A stretch of 64,000 nt of DNA from Clostridium bornimense (GTDB lineage: Bacteria; Bacillota; Clostridia; Clostridiales; Clostridiaceae), in assembly GCF_000577895.1 (NCBI RefSeq), contig NZ_HG917868.1:1798001-1862000 (forward strand). The letters run 5' to 3'. How positions within the stretch are numbered: the stretch's first letter is position 1; every line of letters begins with the position of its first letter. The notes under the pieces were generated by a model. The model worked only from the letters and a program-made list of their open reading frames with translations, searched no databases and was not told where the DNA came from. Position numbers and translations under genes: made by a program. This document shows positions 27,069 through 33,634 of this stretch, one piece after another.

Positions 27069-28088
27069 TTACAATAAATTTTTTATTAACTTTCTTACTT
27101 CTTCCTTCTTTATCGGTTCAATATCATTTGAAGAATAGCACCCTATACTACACTTTTCATATTCTTTATAAATCTCATTAAAATATTCCTTACCATAAGT
27201 TGTAGGAAATACTACATACATATCTCCTAAATCTCTTCCATAATGAGATTCTTCCTCTGTCATAAGCTCTTCATAAAGTCTTTCTCCTGGTTTTATTCCA
27301 ATAATCTCTCTTGATATATCTTCTTCCTGTTTATTACTCTTTCTACAAGTTTCCTCTATTACTACATCAACTAAATCTCCTAAATTTATTACAGGCATCT
27401 TTAATACAAAAAGTTCACCACCTTTTCCTATTTCACAAGCATTCATCATAAGTTTTACTGCTTCTATCGATGTCATCATAAATCTACTCATATTAGGATC
27501 TGTTACCGTTACTCTATTTTCATTAATAATCTGTTTCTTAAATAAAGGAATTACTGAGCCACGAGATCCCATAACATTTCCAAATCTCACTGCTAAAAAT
27601 TTAGTTTTTACATCTCCTTTAGAATAATTAGCTGATTGTACTAATTTTTCTGCTAGCATTTTTGTAGCTCCATATGTATTTGTGGGATTAATAGCTTTAT
27701 CCGATGAAGTAAAAACAACAGCCTCAATATTATGTTTTATTGCTGCTTTTATAACATTATTCATACCATCTACATTTGTTTTAATTGCTTCTGTAGGATT
27801 ATATTCACAAGAGCCTACATGTTTCATTGCAGCTAAATTAAATACTATATCTATTCCATTCATAGCTCTTTCTACTCTTTCATAATCCCTTACATCACCT
27901 ATTAAGAATCTAAAGTTTCCATACACATTTACTATCTCAGAATGTTGCATCTTAAACTGTTTATATTCATCTCTACTAAATATTCTTATAACCTTCGGCT
28001 TGCATTTTATAAGTTCTTCAACAAGTTTTTTTCCTATAGTTCCTGTACCACCTATAATAAGAATTGCTTTATCCTTAAAGTAGTTCAT
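27069..28088 (-). CDS. pseB: PseB/CapD-like UDP-GlcNAc 4,6-dehydratase
   Basis: 339 residues. The motifs match the inverting UDP-GlcNAc 4,6-dehydratase/CapD group: ILIIGGTGTIGKKLVEEL, FSRDEYKQFKMQ, NLAAMKHVGSCEYNPTEAIK, catalytic SSDKAINPTNTYGATK, and RFGNVMGSRGSVIPLFK. The product is a UDP-4-keto-6-deoxy sugar for an aminotransferase. It is the gene in the window closest to PseB, but it is about 14 kb from the rest of the pse genes, and its length is slightly more CapD-like. It may feed the second aminotransferase (23271), pseC (8913) or both. It follows maf by 2 bp. Confidence 0.7.
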   Translation of the reverse strand: MNYFKDKAILIIGGTGTIGKKLVEELIKCKPKVIRIFSRDEYKQFKMQHSEIVNVYGNFRFLIGDVRDYERVERAMNGIDIVFNLAAMKHVGSCEYNPTEAIKTNVDGMNNVIKAAIKHNIEAVVFTSSDKAINPTNTYGATKMLAEKLVQSANYSKGDVKTKFLAVRFGNVMGSRGSVIPLFKKQIINENRVTVTDPNMSRFMMTSIEAVKLMMNACEIGKGGELFVLKMPVINLGDLVDVVIEETCRKSNKQEEDISREIIGIKPGERLYEELMTEEESHYGRDLGDMYVVFPTTYGKEYFNEIYKEYEKCSIGCYSSNDIEPIKKEEVRKLIKNLL

Positions 28089-28090
28089 TT

Positions 28091-29845
28091 TTATTTATCT
28101 CCTTCTAATTCCTTTAATGCCTTTTCTACAACCTTAATACTTTCTTTTATTATTTTCCTAAGTTCTGTATATAAAAAGCTGTTTCTGTTATAATACTTCT
28201 CAACCCTTATAGTTTCTTCTTCATTAGAGTTAATAATATAATCTTCGTTATTAGCTAATTGATATGTTATTGGATATATAACATCATTTATAAATTCTAC
28301 TTTAGAACAAGTTTCTTCTAAAACTTTATCAATTAAATTTAACTTTTTTATATCCTTGTCTATTTTTTTCCCTAGCTTCACATTATTATAGAATTCCTCT
28401 AATAAAACTATACCTTTATTGCAATTATCTATAATAATATTAAAATTACTTATATATTCTCTTAAGAACTTTTTTATCTTATCCTTTCGTTCTTTTACAT
28501 CTACATCTTCAAGCTCTATATTATTATTTATCTTATTTTTTCCATACTTACATAAAACATCTTTTAATGGCATCTCTATAGTTCCTTCAATTCTTGCCCC
28601 ACCTTCTGTAGCATTAATAAATACTATATCTTTATTTTCATATACAATTGTCTCCATATATCTTCTGAATCCATCTAAAACAATACTAGTTCTAACTAAT
28701 CCACCATCTACTGAAGGTACATAAGAATCTCCTATATCTACTTTTATCTTACCTACATATTCACCATTATGATAAACCTCATCAGCATGAAGTTTATCTC
28801 CTGTATATGCACAATCTTGTCCTATAAATATTATTGGATTACATCCCATTTTCAAAGCAAACATTGTAGAAATATGAGCTACTGATCCTCCTGATGATAA
28901 ATTTCCTATATCCTTATTTAATACCCTATTCAACTCTTCTTGTTGTGTAAATAATATTTTTTCACCTTTATGCTTTTCAAGCACCTTCTTATTAGTACCT
29001 TCATAACATACTAAAGGAGTATCAATTTTCTCAATTACATCCTCCACCAAAGTATAAGATATTTCCCCTGGATCAACTATTGTTAAAAAGCTTGGTTTTA
29101 CGCCTATATCCATAAGATGTTTTACAGTTCTTCCTCCTGGTAATATAAGAAAGTTACTATCAACTTTTTGTAACTCTTTTATATTCTTTGATAATGACGG
29201 TCCCGCTGAAACTATTATTGCTGGTATATTTTTATATTTATCTTTATAATCACTTACAAAATGTTCTGTAGCAAAAAATTTTAAACCTGACATCAAAGAA
29301 TTAAACCATGTTTTTCCAAATTCTAATCTAGTATTTTTTTGCACATTTTTATCTAGTAATAATGACTTATATACTTCATAAAATTCATCAATTTCTTTTC
29401 TAAAAATAGATGAATAGTTTGCATATACTTGCACTACCACTCCATTAATATCTCTCTCAGAAAAAAAAGCATTTAATTCTTTATAAATTTCTTTTTTGTT
29501 AAAGTGCACTATCTTGATATTATTATTTTTTAAAATATTAATAAAATCATGATCTTTATTCATTAATTCTACAATAGATTCACAAGGCTCTACAATCAGT
29601 ATATCTATATCTGAAAAATTTCTTCTAATTACTTCTTTTATATGTTCTCCTGCAGCTAATCCAAAAATAATAAGTTTTTTTGTACTTTTTTGTTCTTCTA
29701 TCTTTTTTATAAAATTATCTATATCTCTTTGAACATTATATTTAGATCCAACATAAAGCTCTCTGTTATCACTTATTATCTTTATTACCTTTTTTCCATC
29801 TTTACTTTTTTCTTCTACAGCTTGCATTTTTTCATATTTTTCCAT
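28091..29845 (-). CDS. maf: Maf motility-associated glycosyltransferase (DUF115), flagellin O-glycosyltransferase
   Basis: 584 residues. The central DUF115/MptE-like catalytic domain shows IPAIIVSAGPSLSKNIKEL, LPGGRTVKHL, GGSVAHISTMFALKMG and FIGQDCAYTGDKLHADEVY. The N-terminal Rossmann-like region (KLIIFGLAAGEHIKEVI) and helical C-terminal region match Maf proteins. Maf enzymes transfer CMP-activated pseudaminic or legionaminic acid onto flagellin Ser/Thr in the cytoplasm before export. It heads the main glycan operon, with a sigma-D-type promoter at 29876-29902 and a GGAG ribosome binding site. It directly supports the flagellin-modification role of the island. Confidence 0.93.
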   Translation of the reverse strand: MEKYEKMQAVEEKSKDGKKVIKIISDNRELYVGSKYNVQRDIDNFIKKIEEQKSTKKLIIFGLAAGEHIKEVIRRNFSDIDILIVEPCESIVELMNKDHDFINILKNNNIKIVHFNKKEIYKELNAFFSERDINGVVVQVYANYSSIFRKEIDEFYEVYKSLLLDKNVQKNTRLEFGKTWFNSLMSGLKFFATEHFVSDYKDKYKNIPAIIVSAGPSLSKNIKELQKVDSNFLILPGGRTVKHLMDIGVKPSFLTIVDPGEISYTLVEDVIEKIDTPLVCYEGTNKKVLEKHKGEKILFTQQEELNRVLNKDIGNLSSGGSVAHISTMFALKMGCNPIIFIGQDCAYTGDKLHADEVYHNGEYVGKIKVDIGDSYVPSVDGGLVRTSIVLDGFRRYMETIVYENKDIVFINATEGGARIEGTIEMPLKDVLCKYGKNKINNNIELEDVDVKERKDKIKKFLREYISNFNIIIDNCNKGIVLLEEFYNNVKLGKKIDKDIKKLNLIDKVLEETCSKVEFINDVIYPITYQLANNEDYIINSNEEETIRVEKYYNRNSFLYTELRKIIKESIKVVEKALKELEGDK

Positions 29846-29875
29846 TTATTTATCTCCGTTTTATATTATATTAAA

Positions 29876-29902
29876 TTATCGTCTTTAAAAAAATTTTCTT
29901 TA
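29876..29902 (-). promoter_or_regulatory. Sigma-D promoter of the maf operon
   Basis: Minus strand TAAA (29899-29902), 15-bp spacer, GACGATAA (29876-29883): 11 of 12 consensus positions (TAAA-N15-GCCGATAA). It is the best such match in the island and lies in the 89-bp gap before maf. Confidence 0.75.
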
Positions 29903-29934
29903 ATCGTATATTAAGTTTTATAGTTAAAAATCAT

Positions 29935-31098
29935 CTATTTATTTCTTTTGGAAATTTTATTGCTTATACAATCTATAATATATTTACTTCTATGATGATA
30001 TGTATGATTATTAATAACTATATTATAAAGCTCTTCTGCTATCTCTTTCCTTTCTTTATCATGAGTTAAATAATATTCTCCCTTTTCTCCTAATTCTTGA
30101 AAATTTTTAAATGTAACTTCCTTATAATGATCAGGAAATATAATTTCCATATCTTTTTTATAATCACTTAATAAGAAATTTTTACTTCCAAAACAATCAA
30201 AAGGTCTATTATTTACTGATGTTTCCAACTGAAATGTGGATAAATTTAGATTTATACAATGGCTATTATATATCTTACAAAGTTCTTCCCCATATTTAAC
30301 CGGATCTTTTATATGAACATTATTTTTTATAATGTTACACTTACCATAAATATAAAAATCAACATCTTCAATTATTGATGAAACATATTTTCTATACTCT
30401 GTTCCGCCTTTAACATGAATATTTAAGTATATTCCTCTCCAAAAATCATTTTCTTGATTTTTATATATTCTTTCAACTAATTTATATTCATCTATCTCTT
30501 TATATAAATAGTCACATATTTCTAACACTGGAACATCAATATTATTTATCTTTAATTTAATTACATCATCAATAAAGTTATTACAAATAGTATTACCTGT
30601 AGAAAAATCACTTAAATCTTCTGGCATAGATCCTACAAAAGACAATGATTTTTTAGCATATACTTTTTCCATAGGATAAAAATTTTTCTTATCTAAAGCT
30701 AACATTATTTTATATCCATTAGGTAATCCTTTGTCGTTATATAACTCCAAAAATTTTTCATCCCATATAAAAGAATAATAATACTCAGGATAATTTTTCA
30801 TTTCTTCTTCAAAATCTGGATTTAATCCAAAAAACAAATTATCATAGTATAAACATACTACTGGTATTTTCATATATCTAAACAAATACCCTTTTGTAGC
30901 TTTCAAAATTCCTATATTTCCATAAAAAATAATAAAATCAGGCTTAAAATCTATAATGCTTATAATATCATTTTCAGTATATCCTTGTGCAAAACTTTTT
31001 ACATAGACTCTATGTCCTAAATCTATAAATGCATCTCTATAACTTCTCATGATACTTCTTTCAAGTAAATTTTCTCCTACAATTATTGCTATATTCAT
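29935..31098 (-). CDS. CgeB-like GT-B glycosyltransferase
   Basis: 387 residues. The N-terminal half resembles CgeB/spore-maturation glycosyltransferase-like proteins (FKPDFIIFYGNIG, VCLYYDNLFF). The C-terminal Glyco_trans_1_2-like domain has VNNRPFDCFGSKNFLLSDYK, then a GEKGEYYLTHDKERKEIAE segment. It is the first glycosyltransferase after the flagellin genes, with its own ribosome binding site (TTGGAGG) and a sigma-D-like promoter at 31145-31172. It could add the first or second sugar on flagellin. The exact donor is unknown. Confidence 0.8.
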   Translation of the reverse strand: MNIAIIVGENLLERSIMRSYRDAFIDLGHRVYVKSFAQGYTENDIISIIDFKPDFIIFYGNIGILKATKGYLFRYMKIPVVCLYYDNLFFGLNPDFEEEMKNYPEYYYSFIWDEKFLELYNDKGLPNGYKIMLALDKKNFYPMEKVYAKKSLSFVGSMPEDLSDFSTGNTICNNFIDDVIKLKINNIDVPVLEICDYLYKEIDEYKLVERIYKNQENDFWRGIYLNIHVKGGTEYRKYVSSIIEDVDFYIYGKCNIIKNNVHIKDPVKYGEELCKIYNSHCINLNLSTFQLETSVNNRPFDCFGSKNFLLSDYKKDMEIIFPDHYKEVTFKNFQELGEKGEYYLTHDKERKEIAEELYNIVINNHTYHHRSKYIIDCISNKISKRNK

Positions 31099-31144
31099 TA
31101 TGCCTCCAATTAAATGCCCATAATTAAAATATCTTTGTTTTTAT

Positions 31145-31172
31145 TTATCGTTCATTTTATATACTAACTTTA
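31145..31172 (-). promoter_or_regulatory. Sigma-D-like promoter (16-bp spacer) upstream of the CgeB-like gene
   Basis: Minus strand TAAA (31169-31172), 16-bp spacer, AACGATAA (31145-31152). It is just beyond the T-tract of the flagellin terminator, about 50 bp from the gene start. Confidence 0.5.
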
Positions 31173-31215
31173 TAAAAAAATAAAAGGCTACTCAAAATTT
31201 ATTGAGTAACCTTTG
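31172..31215 (-). terminator. Rho-independent terminator of the second flagellin gene
   Basis: Minus strand CAAAGGTTACTCAA pairs with TTGAGTAGCCTTT (one mismatch) around a short loop, followed by TATTTTTTTAT. It begins 12 bp after the stop codon. Confidence 0.9.
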
Positions 31216-31226
31216 AATTTTATTTA

Positions 31227-32045
31227 TTATTGTAATAAACTTAATACACCTTGTGGTGCAGAATTAGCTTGTGCAAGCATTGATTGTGCTGCTTGAGATA
31301 AGATGTTAGTCTTAGAGAAATTCATCATTTCTTTAGCCATATCTACGTCTCTTATTCTTGATTCTGCTGCTTGTAAGTTTTCTGCAGTATTATCTGTAGA
31401 GTTTATCGCTGACTCTAATCTGTTTTGTACTGCACCAAATGCTGATCTTTGTGTTGATACAGTGTTGATTGCTGCATCTAAAGCTGTTATAGCATCACTA
31501 GCATTAGTTTTATCAGTAATATCAGCCCCATCTAAGCTTAATCCCTCAGCATCCATTCTCTTTAGTTGTACAGTAATAGTTTCGTTTGCATTAGCTCCTA
31601 CTTGGAAATCTACATCAGTACCATCTGCATCTTCTGATAATAAAGATTGTTTGTTAAATTGAGTTTGACTTGCTATTCTGTTAATCTCTTCTTTTAATTG
31701 TTGGAATTCTTTATCTATAAGTTCTCTATCTTCACCTATATTAGTATCATTTGCTGATTGTACTGATAATTCTCTCATTCTTTGAAGAATTGAGTGAGTT
31801 TCATTTAATGCTCCTTCTGCTGTTTGGATTAATGAAATACCATCTTGTGCATTTCTTGAACTTTGTTGTAAACCTCTGATTTGTCCTCTCATTTTTTCTG
31901 AGATTGAAAGTCCTGCTGCATCATCTCCAGCTCTGTTTATTCTTAAACCTGAGCTTAATTTTTCAATTGACTTTCCTTGATTTGTGTTGTTGATTCCCAT
32001 TTGTCTGTTTGCGTTCATCGCATTTAAATTGTGATTAATAATCAT
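31227..32045 (-). CDS. Flagellin (downstream copy of the tandem pair)
   Basis: 272 residues with the conserved N-terminal D0/D1 (MIINHNMNAM-like opening, SSGLRINRAGDDAAGLSISE, QDGISLIQTAEGALNETHSI) and C-terminal D1/D0 (AESRIRDVDMAKEMM, SAPQGVLSLLQ). There is no D2/D3 insertion, so the variable middle is only about 60 residues (DGTDVDFQVG to NAITALD region). No Cys. It is the major filament subunit, exported by the type III apparatus. The leader has a CsrA-type hairpin at 32076-32089 and a GGGAGG ribosome binding site. Nearly identical to its neighbour except in the middle. Confidence 0.97.
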   Translation of the reverse strand: MIINHNLNAMNANRQMGINNTNQGKSIEKLSSGLRINRAGDDAAGLSISEKMRGQIRGLQQSSRNAQDGISLIQTAEGALNETHSILQRMRELSVQSANDTNIGEDRELIDKEFQQLKEEINRIASQTQFNKQSLLSEDADGTDVDFQVGANANETITVQLKRMDAEGLSLDGADITDKTNASDAITALDAAINTVSTQRSAFGAVQNRLESAINSTDNTAENLQAAESRIRDVDMAKEMMNFSKTNILSQAAQSMLAQANSAPQGVLSLLQ

Positions 32046-32075
32046 TTGTATATTCCTCCCTGATTTTAACTTAGT

Positions 32076-32089
32076 GGACTTCCCTGTCC
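32076..32089 (-). promoter_or_regulatory. CsrA-type binding hairpin in the flagellin leader
   Basis: Minus strand GGACAGGGAAGTCC forms a 4-bp stem (GGAC/GTCC) with loop AGGGAA, placing the GGA in the loop. ACAGGGAAGT matches the CsrA consensus well. It lies only a few nucleotides after the predicted transcription start and 30 nt before the ribosome binding site. The same 12-mer is repeated in the other flagellin leader. Confidence 0.65.
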
Positions 32090-32097
32090 TATTATTA

Positions 32098-32124
32098 TTA
32101 TCGACACAATATATTATAACTTTA
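32098..32124 (-). promoter_or_regulatory. Sigma-D promoter of the downstream flagellin
   Basis: Minus strand TAAA (32121-32124), 15-bp spacer, GTCGATAA (32098-32105); one mismatch from TAAA-N15-GCCGATAA. Predicted +1 is about 7 nt downstream, near 32091. Confidence 0.85.
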
Positions 32125-32153
32125 CAACTTTTTTATATTTTTTATTAAAATGT

Positions 32154-32200
32154 TATAAAAAAAATAAGTTTATGGCTTAAATACCATAAACTTATTTTTT
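32154..32200 (-). terminator. Rho-independent terminator of the upstream flagellin
   Basis: AAATAAGTTTATGG pairs with CCATAAACTTATTT; the minus strand ends in a run of T from the AAAAAAA at 32157-32163. It starts about 10 bp after the stop. It is symmetric enough to act in both directions, though nothing converges here. Confidence 0.85.
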
Positions 32201-32210
32201 GCGAAACAAA

Positions 32211-33032
32211 TTATTGTAATAATTGTAATACACCTTGTGGTGCAGAATTAGCTTGTGCAAGCATTGATTGAGCTGCTTGAGCTAAGATATTAGTTTTAGA
32301 ATAAGTCATCATTTCTTTAGCCATATCTACGTCTCTTATTCTTGATTCTGCTGCTTGTAAGTTTTCTGCAGTATTATCTGTTGAATTTATAGCTGACTCT
32401 AATCTATTTTGTACTGAACCAAATTCTGATCTTTGTGATGATACAGTCTTAATTGCTTCATCTAAAGCTGTTATTGCAGAATTAGCATTAGTCTTATTTT
32501 TAATATCTAAAGAACCTATTGATAATCCAGTGGAACTCATATCTGCTAATTGGATTGATATAGTTTGACCTGCATTTGCTCCTACTTGGAATGCTAATGC
32601 ATCACCGCTTGCTGCATTTGATGATAATAAAGATTGTTTGTTAAATTGAGTTTGGCTTGCAATTCTGTCAACTTCTTTTGATAATTGTTGGAATTCTTTA
32701 TCTATAAGTTCTCTATCTTCACTTATATTAGTATCATTAGCTGATTGTACTGATAATTCTCTCATTCTTTGAAGAATTGAATGAGTTTCATTTAAAGCTC
32801 CTTCTGCTGTTTGGATTAATGAAATACCATCTTGTGCATTTCTTGATCCTTGTTCTAATCCTCTGATTTGTCCTCTCATTTTTTCTGAGATTGAAAGTCC
32901 TGCTGCATCATCTCCAGCTCTGTTTATTCTTAAACCTGAGCTTAACTTTTCAATTGACTTTCCTTGATTTGTGTTATTAATTCCCATTTGTCTGTTTGCG
33001 TTCATCGCATTCATGTTGTGATTAATTATCAT
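32211..33032 (-). CDS. Flagellin (upstream copy of the tandem pair)
   Basis: 273 residues from the ATG at 33032. An in-frame ATG 15 bp earlier (33047) overlaps the GGAGG ribosome binding site and is rejected. The end domains are near identical to the downstream copy (SSGLRINRAGDDAAGLSISE ... SAPQGVLQLLQ); differences are concentrated in the middle (AASGDALAFQVG ... NANSAITALD). No Cys and no D2/D3. It has its own sigma-D promoter, CsrA-type hairpin and terminator, so the two copies can be expressed independently. Likely glycosylated by the Maf protein encoded downstream. Confidence 0.97.
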   Translation of the reverse strand: MIINHNMNAMNANRQMGINNTNQGKSIEKLSSGLRINRAGDDAAGLSISEKMRGQIRGLEQGSRNAQDGISLIQTAEGALNETHSILQRMRELSVQSANDTNISEDRELIDKEFQQLSKEVDRIASQTQFNKQSLLSSNAASGDALAFQVGANAGQTISIQLADMSSTGLSIGSLDIKNKTNANSAITALDEAIKTVSSQRSEFGSVQNRLESAINSTDNTAENLQAAESRIRDVDMAKEMMTYSKTNILAQAAQSMLAQANSAPQGVLQLLQ

Positions 33033-33065
33033 TTTATATTCCTCCATGACTTTAAAATATTATTA

Positions 33066-33077
33066 GACTTCCCTGTC
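33066..33077 (-). promoter_or_regulatory. CsrA-type binding hairpin in the upstream flagellin leader
   Basis: Minus strand GACAGGGAAGTC, a 3-bp stem with AGGGAA loop. It is the same 12 bases as in the other flagellin leader, while flanking leader sequence has diverged. It begins within a few nucleotides of the predicted transcription start and lies about 25 nt before the GGAGG. Confidence 0.6.
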
Positions 33078-33085
33078 ATTTAATA

Positions 33086-33112
33086 TATTCGTTACACTTT
33101 ACTATAACTTTA
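33086..33112 (-). promoter_or_regulatory. Sigma-D-type promoter of the upstream flagellin
   Basis: Minus strand TAAA (33109-33112), 15-bp spacer, AACGAATA (33086-33093). The -10 is weaker than in the other copy but aligns exactly with it relative to the CsrA hairpin. About 40 bp further upstream is TGTCGAA (33154-33160), a Spo0A-box core of doubtful meaning. Confidence 0.7.
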
Positions 33113-33249
33113 CATATTTTTATAATATTTTACTGTATTTTTTTGTAACATCTTTCGACACTTTTCACTTTCATTTTTCTCAAGGAATTTTTGTATGTAA
33201 AAAACAACTACTTTGATTCTTATTTACACTATCCTATTAATATTTATAA

Positions 33250-33297
33250 TAAATAAAAGACTCAATCAATATTGCTATTGTTTTGAGTCCTTTTTAT
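33250..33297 (-). terminator. Rho-independent terminator of the flgM-fliT operon
   Basis: Minus strand GGACTCAAAACAATA pairs with TATTGATTGAGTC (arms about 33283-33290 and 33259-33265, with inner pairing), followed by TTTTATTTATT. It begins right after the fliT-like stop. Confidence 0.85.
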
Positions 33298-33298
33298 T

Positions 33299-33634
33299 TT
33301 ATATCTTTTTATTAAAGATACCACTATTTGTAAAATTTGCATTACTATAAGCACCTACAGCATTTTTACTAATAGCAGTATTTTTTATTTTATTTTTAAC
33401 TTCTTCTTTTTTTTCTTTTATAACTCTCTCTAACTGATTTTCTACATTAACCAAATCAATTTCTTGAGCATATCTCTTAAATTCATCTGCAGTGTATTTA
33501 ATATTATCTATCTTCCCAATAATAAGATCTTTTTCTTTTAGTAAAATATTTAACTTCTCAACATCATCTTTCTCAACAGCTTCTATGCAGTCAATATTTA
33601 ATTTATTATACTTTTCAAGTAACTCTTTAATCAT
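33299..33634 (-). CDS. fliT: FliT-like flagellar chaperone
   Basis: 111 residues, helical and Lys/Glu-rich through residue 80, then a disordered Asn/Ser-rich tail. It resembles the weakly conserved FliT/YvyC-neighbour proteins that act as export chaperones for the filament cap FliD. The call rests on position: its ATG overlaps the fliD TAA by one base (TAATG). It ends the late flagellar operon at a terminator. Confidence 0.65.
   Translation of the reverse strand: MIKELLEKYNKLNIDCIEAVEKDDVEKLNILLKEKDLIIGKIDNIKYTADEFKRYAQEIDLVNVENQLERVIKEKKEEVKNKIKNTAISKNAVGAYSNANFTNSGIFNKKI

Noticed and set aside
33032-33047. Upstream ATG giving a flagellin with five extra residues
   Set aside because: That ATG overlaps the GGAGG ribosome binding site; the conserved flagellin start is the following ATG.
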